Shown: positions 46,080 to 59,000, counted from the stretch's first letter. The stretch: DNA of 64,000 bases from Megaleporinus macrocephalus (GCA_021613375.1 CM038721.1:6627486-6691485), one strand, 5' to 3'. Numbers and translations are program-made. The notes: generated from the letters alone by a model not told the origin.

Positions 46080-48660
46080 TTTATTAAAAACCTCTCTGTT
46101 TCTAATAAAGTGGCCAGTTAGTGGAATTACACAATAAGTGTTTCTAATAAAGTGACCAGTTAGTGGAAGTAGAAGGTAGGTGTTTCTAATAAAGTGGCCA
46201 GTTAGTGGAAGCGCTAGGTTGCTGTTTCTAAAAAAATGGCCAGTGAGTGGAAGACCAAGGTAGGTGTTTCTAAAAAAGAGGCCAGTTATTAGAAGTACAA
46301 GGCAGGTGTTTCTAATAAAGTGGCCAGTTAGTGGAAGTAAAAGTAGGTATTCTAATAAAATGGCCAGTTAGTGGAAGTACAAGATAGGTGTTTCTAATAA
46401 AGTGGCCAGTAAAAGGAAATATAAGGTAGGTGTTTCTAATAAAGTGTCCAGTTAGAGGTACAAAGTAGGTGTTTCTAATAAAGTGGCCAGTAAGTGGAGG
46501 TCAATGTAGGTGTTTCTAATAAAGTGACCAGTTAGTGGAAGTAGAAGATATTTGTTTCCAATAAAGTGGCCAGTAAGAGGAAATTCAAGTTAGGTGTTTC
46601 TAATAAAGTGGCCAGTTAGAGGTACAAAGTAGGTATTTCTAAAAAAGTGGCCAGTTAGAGGTACAAAGTAGGTGTTTCTAATAAAGTGACCAGTTAGTGG
46701 AAGTAGAAGATATTTGTTTCTAATAAGGTGGCCAGTAAATGGAAATACAAGGTGTGTGTTTCTAATAAAGTGGCCAGTTATAGAAGTACAAGGTAGGTGT
46801 TTCCAAGAAAGTGGCCAGTAAAGGGAAATATAAGGTAGGTGTTTCTAATAAAGTGGCCAGTTAGAGGTACAAAGTAGGTGTTTCTAATAAAGTGGCCAGT
46901 TATAGACGTTCAAGGTAGGTGTTTCTAATAAAGTGGCCAGTTATTAGAAGTAAAAGGTGGGTGTTTCTAATAAAGTGGCCATTAAGCGGAAATATAAGCT
47001 AGGTGTTTCTAATAAAGTGGCCAGTTAGAGGTACAAAGTGGGTGTTTCTAATAAAGTGGCCATTCAGTGTATAATATACGTGCTGTTGTCCTCCCTCTTC
47101 TCTCTGAATGAGTTCTTCTCAGGCTGTTAGCACACTGTAGAGAAGATCATAAAGTGGCCAGTTATCAGAAGCAAAAGATAGATGTTTCTAATAAAGTGGC
47201 CAGTTACTAGAAGTACAAGAGAAGTTTCTAATAAAGTGGCCAGTAAGCGGAAATACAAGGTGGGTGTTTTTAATAAAGTGGCCAGTTATAGACGTTCAAG
47301 GGAGGTGTTTCTAATAAAGTGGCCAGTTATAGAAGTACAAGGTAGGTGTTTCCAAGAAAGTGGCCAGTAAAGGGAAATATAAGGTAGGTGTTTCTAATAA
47401 AGTGGCCAGTTAGAGGTACAAAGTAGGTGTTTCTAATAAAGTGGCCAGTAAGTGGAGGTCAATGTAGGTGTTTCTAATAAAGTGACCAGTTAGTGGAAGT
47501 AGAAGATATTTGTTTCCAATAAAGTGGCCAGTAAGAGGAAATTCAAGTTAGGTGTTTCTAATAAAGTGGCCAGTTAGAGGTACAAACTAGGTGTTTCTAA
47601 AAAAGTGGCCAGTTAGAGGTACAAAGTAGGCGTTTCTAATAAAGTGACCAGTTAGTGGAAGTAGAAGATATTTGTTTCTAATAAAGTGGCCAGTTATAGA
47701 CGTTCAAGGTAGGTGTTTCTAATAAAGTGGCCAGTTATTAGAAGTAAAAGGTGGGTGTTTCTAATAAAGTGGCCATTAAGCGGAAATATAAGCTAGGTGT
47801 TTCTAAAAAAGTGGCCAGTTAGAGGTACAAAGTAGGTGTTTCTAATAAAGTGACCAGTTAGTGGAAGTAGAAGATATTTGTTTCTAATAAGGTGGCCAGT
47901 AAATGGAAATACAAGGTGTGTGTTTCTAATAAAGTGGCCAGTTATCAGAAGCAAAAGATAGATGTTTCTAATAAAGTGGCCAGTTACTAGAAGTACAAGA
48001 GAAGTTTCTAATAAAGTGGCCAGTAAGCGGAAATACAAGGTGGGTGTTTTTAATAAAGTAGCCAGTTATAGACGTTCAAGGGAGGTGTTTCTAATAAAGT
48101 GGCCAGTTATAGAAGTACAAGGTAGGTGTTTCCAAGAAAGTGGCCAGTAAAGGGAAATATAAGGTAGGTGTTTCTAATAAAGTGGCCAGTTAGAGGTACA
48201 AAGTAGGTGTTTCTAATAAAGTGGCCAGTAAGTGGAGGTCAATGTAGGTGTTTCTAATAAAGTGACCAGTTAGTGGAAGTAGAAGATATTTGTTTCCAAT
48301 AAAGTGGCCAGTAAGAGGAAATTCAAGTTAGGTGTTTCTAATAAAGTGGCCAGTTAGAGGTACAAACTAGGTGTTTCTAAAAAAGTGGCCAGTTAGAGGT
48401 ACAAAGTAGGCGTTTCTAATAAAGTGACCAGTTAGTGGAAGTAGAAGATATTTGTTTCTAATAAAGTGGCCAGTTATAGACGTTCAAGGTAGGTGTTTCT
48501 AATAAAGTGGCCAGTTATTAGAAGTAAAAGGTGGGTGTTTCTAATAAAGTGGCCATTAAGCGGAAATATAAGCTAGGTGTTTCTAATAAAGTGGCCAGTT
48601 AGAGGTACAAAGTGGGTGTTTCTAATAAAGTGGCCATTCAGTGTATAATATACGTGCTGT
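46080..48660. repeat. Minisatellite of TTTCTAATAAAGTGGCCAGT units
   Basis: About 35-40 bp units. A conserved 21-bp half, GTTTCTAATAAAGTGGCCAG, alternates with a variable half (TAGTGGAAGTAGAAG, TAGAGGTACAAAG, TAAGCGGAAATATAAG). 47161-47840 and 47941-48620 are a 780-bp-spaced duplication that I can align with only about three differences. The conserved core resembles the AATAAAGTGGCC end of a common fish DNA transposon, from memory. Confidence 0.95.
47061..47153. repeat. Captured unique segment, copy 1
   Basis: A 93-bp non-tandem segment (AATATACGTGCTGTTGTCCT .. GTAGAGAAGATCAT) inside the array, identical in character to 48635-48727 at its right edge (offset 1574). Confidence 0.9.
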
Positions 48661-48727
48661 TGTCCTCCCTCTTCTCTCTGAATGAGTTCTTCTCAGGCTG
48701 TTAGCACACTGTAGAGAAGATCATGGA
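48635..48727. repeat. Captured unique segment, copy 2
   Basis: The second copy of the segment at 47061-47153. Here it continues into ordinary intron sequence, so this is probably the original position. Confidence 0.85.
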
Positions 48728-49630
48728 GCTGAGTGGTGTGTTTATGTAAATGAAGGTGTTCAGTAATTGGAAAGAACTTTCCCACAATAAAAGCACGCGG
48801 GTTGGAAAACAAACTGTGGCCTAATCGTGCTCAGCTGCTCAGCTGCTTATTTCTCATGTCGCTGCTGCCATTTGTTCTGTCGTTTTTTTCCTGCTTATAA
48901 CACGCGTACCGCTGTCTGTATTTGTGGTGAAACACATTAAGCTGCTCTCAGAACAAGCTTTCCATTTGGAAACAATTGAAGGGCGGACGCTGGTGTCATT
49001 ATTTACACGTCTGCGATTGTCAGGGCTGTGTACGATTTCCACCAGGGCCGTAATGTATTTGTCGACATGAAGTGATTAAACATTCGCACAGATTCGGCTA
49101 TTTCATGTTAAGGAATCATTTATAACGGGAATATCTCTCAACACAGAAATCCTAGCAGGGCTTCTCCAGAGGAAATATGATTATCCATTTCTGAAACAGC
49201 TTCTGATAATATTTAGTTTCGCCCGAGTTCATGAACCTGACGGCTGGGTAACTGGACCGTTTGCGTTTAGCTTTCTCTCGTTCGTCTGCGGTCGTTTCCC
49301 ACTTTTCTTTTTTTCACCGCTCTGTCCGTGCTGGACTGCTCCAGGTCTGGGTTGCGAGTCTCCTGATAGTTGATAAATGATCTGTGGAAGTAATTTTAAG
49401 GTCACACAAACTCTCATTTTTGAAAAGACTGACAAAACAAACATGCAGTGAGAGCCTCTGGGCCCCGGGCGGAGATGTGCTCAACCAATAAGGTGCGGAG
49501 CTGTGAAAACACGGCGGGAGGAGCTTTAAAAGCTCCCGTAATGTTTGTGTGAGAGTGAGAGGAGAGAAACGGAGGAATCCTGAGTAGCGGAAATGAAGAT
49601 GTGGGAGTTCAGAGGTAAATACAGGATGGC
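48728..49630. other. Intron, no gene; candidate conserved element
   Basis: About 48840-49080 is non-repetitive and GC-balanced and shows no coding frame. It could be a conserved non-coding element. Confidence 0.4.
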
Positions 49631-49637
49631 AACTTTA

Positions 49638-49989
49638 GAGAGAGAGAGAGAGACAGAGTGAGGGAGTGAGAGAGAGAGAGACAGAGAGAAGGAAAGACAG
49701 AGAGATACAGAATGAGAGAGCAAGGGAGACACATAAAAAGAGAGACAAAATAAGAGAGACAGAGAGAAAGAAAGACAGAGAGATACACAGAGAGAGACAG
49801 ACAGAAAGAGAGAGAAAGAGATAGAATGAGAGACAGAGAAAGAAAGAAAGACAGAGAGAGAGACAGAGAGAGAGAGACAGAGAGAGAGAGACAGACAGAC
49901 AGAGAGAAAGAAGGCAGAGAGATACACAGAGAGGCAGACAGAAAGAGAGAGAAAGAGATAGACAGAATGAGAGACAGAGAAAGAAAGAC

Positions 49990-50026
<37 letters not shown>

Positions 50027-50308
50027 CAGAAAGAGACAGAGAGAGAGACAGAATGAGAGAGAGACCGAGAGAGAGAGACAGAGACAGAAAGAGAGAGACA
50101 GAATGAGAGAAAGAGAGAGACAGAATGAGAGAGAGAGAGCGAGAGAATGAGAGACAGAATGAGAGAGACAGAGAGAGAGACAGAATGAGAGAGAGAGACA
50201 GAGAGAGACAGAATGAGAGAGAGAGAGCGAGAGAATGAGAGACAGAATGAGAGAGACAGAGAGAGAGACAGAATGAGAGAGAGAGACAGAAAGAGAGAGA
50301 CAGAATGA
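49638..50308. repeat. GA-rich polypurine tract
   Basis: About 670 bp of (GA)n interspersed with CAGA and AAGA. The strand is nearly all purine apart from isolated C and T. The long minus-strand 'SLSLSLSV' frame and plus-strand 'RERERE' frames are translations of it. It directly abuts family D copy 3. Confidence 0.96.
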
Positions 50309-50790
50309 GAGCAGGAACTATTTGAGTGATGGATCAATCTCAGCACTGCACTGACATTGACGTGGTGGTGGTGGGGTGTTAGTGTGTGTTGTGCTGGTAG
50401 AAGTGGATCAGACGCAGCAGTGTTTTTAAACACTTTGTCCACCCCACTGTCCACTGCCTTACTGGTCTACTCTGTAGATGTAAAGTCAGAGACAGTAGCT
50501 CATCTGCTTCTGCACAGTTTGTGTTCTCTAGTCCTTCATCAGTGGACACAGGACACTGCTGTCTGGTTGTTGCTGGTTGGTGGTCTATTCTCAGTCCAGC
50601 AGTGACACTGAGGAGTTTAAACACTCCATCAGCAGCACTGCTGTGTCTGATCCACTCACACAAGCACAACATACACTAACACACCACCACCACATCAGTG
50701 TCACCGCAGTGCTGAGAATGATCCACCTCCCTAATAGTACCTGCTCTGTGGTGGTCCTGAGCATTAAAGAACAGAGTGAAAGAGAATGAA
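50309..50790. mobile_element. Foldback repeat family D, copy 3
   Basis: The body matches 10437-10860 and 1655-1935: GATTGGTC-type CAGTGACACTGAGG, CTGATCCACTCACAC and CTGTCTGGT..TTGCTGGTTGGTGG landmarks. The left arm is cut off at the GA tract. Confidence 0.7.
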
Positions 50791-51090
50791 TCAGTAATAA
50801 TATTAATACTAAGACTATGTGGTTTCTGACGCTGTATGACTCACTGATGCCCATAAACATGGACAGAAATACATCCTATAACTAAAACCAGTAGCAGCCA
50901 TCTCACAGCTGAACTCCAGTCTGTACTTTGTTTCACACAGGCGACAGAATTCCTCACCAAAATATCACTCCACAATCCCTGAAGCTGCGTTTATGAATTT
51001 AAAATGTGTGACTCCTCACAGCTTCCCTCTACTGAGCAGCACACTGTCACTGAGGCAGTCAGGACCGCAACGTGTCAAACACATACAGAC

Positions 51091-51135
<45 letters not shown>

Positions 51136-51137
51136 GG

Positions 51138-51197
<60 letters not shown>

Positions 51198-51505
51198 GAG
51201 AGAAAGAGAGAGAGAGAACATCTACAGGGAACACACTAAATATATAACTTTAGTGCAGTTTCTGTTTACATAGTTGAACACACTGAATAAATAAAACATT
51301 AAATATAAAACGTGCCAGAACTTTCACTTAGTCTCTTAGTTTGTGAAGTTTTTCCCCGAAGAGTTTAGTCAGTCAATAAACAGTAACTGTACAAAAGTTT
51401 ATCTCTACAGTCGAAGTTTATCTGTTCAAACAGGCTTAGAAAATTACAAAAGACAAATTTCACAATAAAAGGACCAAAAGACTTGACCATATACATTACC
51501 TGTCA
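50791..51505. other. Intron with a (GA)n tract
   Basis: Contains a (GA)n/(GAGAGG)n tract at about 51096-51217. Otherwise ordinary intron sequence. Confidence 0.6.
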
Positions 51506-53915
51506 AAAAAGTACCAGTCAAACATTTAAAAAACTACCAGTCAAACATTTAAAAAAAACTACCAGTCAAACATTTAAAAACAACCAGTCAAACATTTAAA
51601 AAACAACCAGTCAAACATTTAAAAAACTACCAGTCAAACATTTAAAAAACAACCAGTGAAACATTTAAAAAAACAACCAGTCAAACATTTAAAAAACTAC
51701 CAGTGAAACATTTAAAAAACTACCAGTGAAAAATTTAAAAACTACCAGTCAAACATTTAAAAAACAATCAGTCAAAGATTTAAAAACTACCAGTGAAACA
51801 TTTAAAAAACTACCAGTCAAACATTTAAAAAACAACCAGTCAAACATTTAAAAAACTACCAGTCAAACATTTAAAAAACAACCAGTCAAACATTTAAAAA
51901 ACTACCAGTCAAACATTTAAAAAACAACCAGTCAAACATTAAAAAAAAACAGTCAAACATTTAAAAAACTACTAGTCAACCATTTAAAAAACTACCAGTG
52001 AAACATTTAAAAACTACCAGTCAAACATTTAAAAAACAATCAGTCAAAGATTTAAAAACTACCAGTGAAACATTTAAAAAACTACCAGTGAAACATTTAA
52101 AAAACTACCAGTCAAACATTTAAAAAAAACTACCAGCCAAACATTTAAAAACTACCAGTCAAATATTTAAAAAACTACCAGACAAACATTTAAAAAAACT
52201 ACCAGACAAATATTTAAAAAAACTACCAGACAAACATTTTAAAAACTACCAGTCAAATATTTAAAAAACTACCAGACAAACATTTAAAAAACTACCAGAC
52301 AAACATTTAAGAAACTACCAATCAAACATTTAAAAAACTACCAGTTAAATATTTAAAAAACTACCAGACAAACATTTATAAAACTACCAGTCAAACATTT
52401 AAAAACTACCAGTCAAACATTTAAAAAACTACCAGTCAAACATTTAAAAAACTACCAGTCAAACATTTAAAAAACTACCAGCCAAATATTTTAAAAAAAC
52501 TACCAGTCAAACATTTAAAAACCTACCAGTCAAACATTTAAAAAACTACCAGTCAAACATTTAAAAAACTACCAGACAAACATTTAAAAAACAACCAGTG
52601 AAACATTTTAAAAAACTACCAGTCAAACATTTAAAAAACTACCAGTCAAACATTTAAAAAACTACCAGCCAAACATTTAAAAAACTACCAGTCAAACATT
52701 TAAAAAACAACCAGTCAAACATTTAAAAACTACCAGTCAAACATTTAAAAAACTACCAGTCAAACATTTAAAAAACTACCAGTCAAACATTTAAAAAACT
52801 ACCAGTCAAACATTTAAAAACCTACCAGTCAAACATTTGAAAAAACTACCAGTCAAACATTTAAAAAACTACCAGTCAAACATTTAAAATCCTACCAGTC
52901 AAACATTTTAAAAACTACCAGTCAAATATTTAAAAGACTACCAGAAAAACATTTAAAAAAACTACCAGTCAAACATTTAAAAAAACTACCAGTCAACATT
53001 TAAAAAACTACCAGTCAAACATTTAAAATCCTACCAGTCAAACATTTTAAAAACTACCAGTCAAATATTTAAAAAAACTGCCAGTCAAACATTTAAAAAA
53101 CTACCAGTCAAACATTTAAAAACTACCAGTCAAACATTTAAAAAAACTACCAGTCAAACATTTAAAAAACTACCAGCCAAACATTTAAAAAACTACCAGA
53201 CATTTAAAAAACTGCTAATCAAACATTTAAAAAACTACCAGTCAAATATTTAAAAAACTACCAGTCAAACATTTAAAAAAACTACCAGACAAACATTTAA
53301 AAAACTACCAGTCAAATATTTAAAAAACTACCAGTCAAACATTTAAAAAACTACCAATCAAACATTTAAAAAACTACCAGTCAAACATTTAAAAAACTAC
53401 CAATCAAACATTTAAAAAACTACCAGTCAAATATTTAAAAAACTACCAGTCAAACATTTAAAAAAACTACCAGACAAACATTTAAAAAACTACCAGTCAA
53501 ATATTTAAAAAACTACCAGTCAAACATTTAAAAAACTACCAATCAAATATTTAAAAAACTACCAGTCAAACATTTAAAAAACTACCAATCAAACATTTAA
53601 AAAACTACCAGTCAAACATTTAAAAAACTACCAGTGAAACATTTAAAAAACTACCAGTCAAACATTTAAAAAACTACCAGTGAAACATTTAAAAACTACC
53701 AGTGAAACATTTAAAAAACTACCAGTCAAACATTTAAAAAACAACCAGTGAAACATTTAAAAAACTACCAGTCAAACATTTAAAAAACAACCAGTGAAAC
53801 ATTTAAAAACAACCAGTGAAACATTTAAAAACTACCAGTGAAACATTTAAAAACTACCAGTCAAACATTTAAAAAACAACCAGTCAAACATTTAAAAAAC
53901 TACCAAACAAACATA
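51506..53915. repeat. 23-bp minisatellite (CTACCAGTCAAACATTTAAA)
   Basis: About 105 units of 22-24 bp, differing mainly in A-run length and in CAGTC/CAGTG/CAGAC/CAACC. It begins next to ACATTACCTGTCAAAAAAGT, which resembles a fish Tc1-type terminal repeat. It ends 40 bp before family C copy 3. Confidence 0.96.
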
Positions 53916-53956
53916 TAAAGAGCAACAAGCATTTACAAAGTATTTCAAATAAAAAT

Positions 53957-54130
53957 ATACAATGTCTGGGGCGTCCAGGAGAAATCTGGAACTACACTTT
54001 GTTCTTCAAACTGGATCAAGATCTGATCTACTTCTTTCACAATAACATATTCATGTTACTTTGTATTGTATGTATGATTATTTACATCAGTTCTAATCAG
54101 ATCTGCTGTTCTTACTGGTGAAAATACACC
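53957..54130 (+). repeat. Dispersed repeat family C, copy 3 (partial)
   Basis: Starts at ACAATGTCTGGGGCGTCCAG and matches 30108-30265. It lies about 85 bp from the donor of exon w1. Confidence 0.8.
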
Positions 54131-54215
54131 TATTAATCAGATAAAGTATTTAAACTATCAGCTGAGTTGTTTTTTGTACAGTAGTTTGTTGTTTTGAGTT
54201 AATGACTTTACTCAC

Positions 54216-54290
54216 CTATCATGTCCGGCCCTTTGGCTGTTAGCCGCAAGCCACGACTGCCCAGCTGAACTTCAATCACCGTCTTCAGCG
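54216..54290 (-). CDS. adamtsl3: ADAMTSL3-like exon w1 (spacer domain, partial gene)
   Basis: This is the most 5' exon of the gene found in the window. On the minus strand an acceptor ending TGGTACAG precedes it and a GTGAGT donor follows. Its first 2 nt complete a codon from an exon outside the window. The encoded peptide is about ALKTVIEVQLGSRGLRLTAK followed by GPDMI, which resembles a beta-strand stretch of the ADAMTS/ADAMTSL spacer domain (VIEVxLGSRxLRxTxKGP). It ends in phase 1 (ATA G), which joins the next exon (TG ATT) to give a valine codon. Spacer domains are extracellular, cysteine-poor modules that bind matrix. The exon is only 75 bp, so the call rests on splice borders, phase match and motif similarity recalled from the family. 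No further upstream exon was recognised between 54291 and 64000. Confidence 0.75.
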
Positions 54291-54520
54291 CTGTACCAGG
54301 AGAACAACAACAAGAACATTTCACAAACACTTTACAAACACAGCCAGAGTGTAGCTCTCCTACAGAAACACCTCACCTGGTTTGATTTAAAGGAATCCAA
54401 ACCTCATATACATGTTAATATGTGATGATATGTTATGATCACACAGAAACGACAATATCAAAGATGCAAAAGTAATAATAATAATAAATAAACAAACAAA
54501 CAAATAAATAAATATAATGA

Positions 54521-55067
54521 AAGGTTTGATCGGTGTTTTTGAGGCCGATTCCGATCGCCGATCACCCTTCAGCGCGATAGGCCGATGTCCGTTAGCTGAT
54601 AACGATCGAGGGCGGGGCTGTATGCCATGTTGCATGGGGTACTCTTAAAGCGTATCAGATTAGTAGTGTTTGTCTTTCTCTTGGTTCCCCAACAAGACTT
54701 TTTTACTAATTTTAAAAACGCCCTGGATGAGTCTGCGTCACTACGGTAACAAACTGCCAGACAGACGATGTTTTCTATCAGCACATGCCATAAACGCAAA
54801 CTGTTCTCGCGAGGCCGCTGCTTTAGTCAGTCTGTGGAAAATGAAAGGGTGTGTGTTTCCCCCTAGTGGTTAAGATAGGAATTGCAAGGACCTGGCCAGA
54901 GGGGGTTTCAACAAAATGCTGGCTGGAAATACAGAAATTAGGCTCATTTGTTTAACGCCATCGATTGGCTCTTGGGATCGGCTAAATTGGAGAAATATCC
55001 GATCACCGATCACATATTTTGATTAAAAATTAGCCGATACCGATACATAGCGATCCTTACATCTCTG
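54521..55067. mobile_element. DNA-transposon-like repeat family F, copy 2
   Basis: Shares the CCGATTCCGATCGCCGATC end, GATCGAGGGCGGGGCT and GAGGCCGCTGCTTTAGTCAG with 19791-20706. The right end CGATCCTTACATCTCTG is inverse in type to the left end. Confidence 0.65.
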
Positions 55068-55800
<733 letters not shown>

Positions 55801-55849
55801 ATTATACTATAGCCTCGGGCTATTGTTCTGGATGCCGGCGGGTAGCTTA

Positions 55850-56230
55850 GCAACCAGCTAAAACAGCGGTTGCATGCTGCAGTGGGGGGAGCAAGCCGTG
55901 ACGCAGTCTCTCTCTAACTAGAGCGTCTCAGTAATCTGTTTTATGAGGAGAGATGAGGAGAGAACACTGATACTTACACAGCTGCTACCTAGACAGCCTA
56001 CTTAGACACTCACTAGGGTTTGAGACACACCCTGTATTAGTTGATTTGATAGCAACCAGCTCCAACTGTTTCCTCTTCGGAAGCATACTATTTAAAAAAT
56101 TGTAATCGTGTTCAGAAATCCTGATAAGAAGAGCTAGCCGCTGGTTTAAGAAGGTCTTAAATGGTCTTTGGTGCTTAACGTGGTTGACGTTCTGGATCAA
56201 CTAGACCAAGCAAAACATACTCTGTGCTCT
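55850..56230. repeat. Segmental duplication, copy 1 (partial MITE E plus flank)
   Basis: Contains the 3' half of MITE family E and about 190 bp of its right flank (CAACTGTTTCCTCTTCGGAA, TAAGAAGAGCTAGCCGCTGG). Both reappear in order at about 56975-57335. Confidence 0.8.
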
Positions 56231-56651
56231 GTGTATATTTATATTTTCAGGATTATACTATATATGTTTTCTTCTTCTGAGAAAACTACTTTTTAGCTGA
56301 CTCACTGTCGGTGTGCACTCAGCTGTACTGAATCAGATCTGAATCTCAAAATGATTGACTGAAAAAAGGAAACTCTCGTGGTTTTCTGGGAGCCCTCAGT
56401 AAAAACAACCTAATCCAGTAAACAATAAGGAACAATAGAAACCAGACACAACAGCTCCTGCGGCGTCAGATATTCCTAGAATAGAACACAATACAATATG
56501 ACTTACGGCCAAAATCAGGAGTTCTGGAGCACAACGTTCTGTGTGTGTGAAACTTGCATCTTTGACCAAGAGCTTCACTGTTTTAGACCTACATATCCCA
56601 GAGAAGCAGACTGCTAGAGGGGTCAAGAGGCTTGACTTTTTATGCAACTAT

Positions 56652-57165
56652 GGGTCTGTCTCAAACCTTAGTGAGCTGCCTACATAGCCCCCTTGAAAAC
56701 TCCTACAAAATAAATAAAACTTCATTTAGTTACACTGTGTCTAATAGCCATGTTAGAATGTATTAAAATAATAAATATAAAATGCTATTTGATTGCTTAC
56801 ATTGTGCACACTTCCTGTATGCAGGGCTGATGAGAGTGTATGTAGGAGCATCAACTTTTGGTAAGCAGGTGATCTGAGGCTGCTGTTTAATTGGTTGATC
56901 CAGAGTTTCCACAGGACACAGCTCTCTGCACCCAGGACACACTCACTCTTATAAGTAGTGTGTCGGTACTGGCTTATTTAGCAACCAGCTAAACCACCGG
57001 TGGCGTGCTGCAGTGGGGGGAACAAGCCGTGATGCAGTCTCTCTCTAACTAGAGCGTCTCAGTAATCTGTTTTATGAGGAGAGATGAGGAGAGAACGCTG
57101 ATACTTACACAGCTGCCTACATAGACAGCCTACTTAGACACTCACTAGGGTTTGAGACACAACCT
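56652..57165. mobile_element. MITE family E, copy at 56.7 kb
   Basis: Begins GGGTCTGTCTCAAACCTTAG and ends TTTGAGACACAACCT. The internal CAGTCTCTCTCTAACTAGAG block is shared with the other copies. Confidence 0.75.
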
Positions 57166-57335
57166 GTATTAGCTGATTTGATAACAACCAGCTCCAACTG
57201 TTTCCTCTTCGGAAGCACACTATTTTAAAAAATGTAATCGTGTTCAGAAATCCTGATAAGAAGAGCTAGCCGCTGGTTTAAGAAGGTCTTAAATGGTCTT
57301 TGGTGGTCTTTGGTGGTCATACTCTGTGCTGGTCA
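56975..57335. repeat. Segmental duplication, copy 2
   Basis: Direct copy of about 55850-56230 (offset about 1.1 kb). Its right edge grades into the 31-bp array through a small GGTCTTTGGT duplication. Confidence 0.8.
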
Positions 57336-59000
57336 ACTACCTGGTTAGACTGATTGACCAGCATAGGGGATATTTTTTTATTTGAGTTTGGCGGTTTAGC
57401 TGGTACACCAGCATGGCCTGTAAAAGCAACTTTACTAAGCTGGTTGACCTGCATGATCACGTTCAGCTCATAGATCAGCTTGGTCACATTGGTTGAGCTG
57501 GTTACCGTCTTTCTTGTTGACTAGCTTCAAAAAGTTGGTCATGTGGGTCAACCAGCTTTGGTCATGCTGGTCTTGTTGATCACCCTATCTTGGTCAAGTT
57601 GGTCATGCTGCTTAGTAATGTTGGTCACACAGGTTAACCAGCTTAGACAAGTTGTTCCGGCTGGTGGACCAGCTTGGTCAAGATGGCCATTCTGGTCAAC
57701 CAGCTTGGAAAAGTTTGCCATGCTGGTAAGCCAACTTGGTCATGCTGATCAACAAGCTTTGTAAAGCTGGCCACATTGGCCAACCAACTTGGACAAGGTG
57801 GTCATGCTGGTTGACCAGCTTAGTCAAGAGGGTCATTCTGGTCAACCAGATTGGTAAAATTTGTCATGCTGATGGATCAGATTGGTCAGATTAGTCATGC
57901 TGGTCAACAAGCTTGGTATAGTTGGTCACGCAAGTCAACCAGCTCAGTAAATTTGATCATGCTGGTGCACCAGCTTGGTCAAAAGGGTCATTCAGGTCAA
58001 CCAGTTTGGTAAAATTTGTCATGCTGATGGACCAGCTTGGTCAGACTGGTCATGCTGGTCAACAAGCTTGTTAAAGTTTGTCACGCAAGTCAACCAGCCC
58101 AGTAAAGTTGATCATGCTGGTGCACCAGCTTGGTCAAGATGGTCATTCTGGTCAACCAGTTTGGTAAAATTTGTCATGCTGATGGACCAGCTGGGTAATG
58201 TTTGTCATGCTGATGGACCAGCCTGGGCAAGATAGTTATTCTGATTAAACAGCTTGGAAAAGTTGGTCATGCTGGTAGATCAGCTTGGTCAAGTTGGTCA
58301 TACTGGCAGATCATCTTGGTCAAGTTAGTCATACTGGCAGACCATCTTGGTCAAGTTGGTCATACTGGCAGACCATCTTGGTCAAGTTGGTCATACTGGC
58401 AGATCATCTTGGTCAAGTTAGTCATACTGGCAGACCATCTTGGTCAAGTTAGTCATACTGGCAGACCATCTTGGTCAAGTTGGTCATACTGGCAGACCAT
58501 CTTGGTCAAGTTGGTCATACTGGCAGACCATCTTGGTCAAGTTGGTCATACTGGCAGACCATCTTGGTCAAGTTGGTCTTGCTGGCAGACCATCTTGGTC
58601 AAGTTGGTCATGCTGGCAGACCATCTTGGTCAAGTTGGTCATACTGGCAGACCATCTTGGTCAAGTTAGTCATACTGGCAGACCATCTTGGTCAAGTTAG
58701 TCATACTGGCAGATCATCTTGGTCAAGTTGGTCATACTGGCAGACCATCTTGGTCAAGTTAGTCATACTGGCAGACCATCTTGGTCAAGTTAGTCATACT
58801 GGCAGACCATCTTGGTCAAGTTAGTCATACTGGCAGATCATCTTGGTCAAGTTGGTCATACTGGCAGACTATCTTGGTCAAGTTGGTCATACTAGCAGAT
58901 CATCTTGGTCAAGTTGGTCATACTGGCAGACTATCTTGGTCAAGTTAGTCATACTGGCCGACCGTCTTGGTCAAGTTGGTCATGCGGGTCAAGCTGGTCG
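57330..59000. repeat. 31-bp minisatellite (TTGGTCAAGTTGGTCATACT)
   Basis: About 54 units of GGTCAAGTTGGTCATACTGG plus CAGACCATCTT. The left part (57.3-58.25 kb) is diverged; 58.25-58.98 kb is nearly uniform. Because 31 is not a multiple of 3, successive frames all stay open and give overlapping repetitive frames. Confidence 0.97.

Noticed and set aside
49609..50454. 281-aa minus-strand open frame rich in Leu/Ser
   Set aside because: Translation of the GA/CT tract; the same holds for the Arg/Glu-rich frames on the other strand and at 50993-51247.
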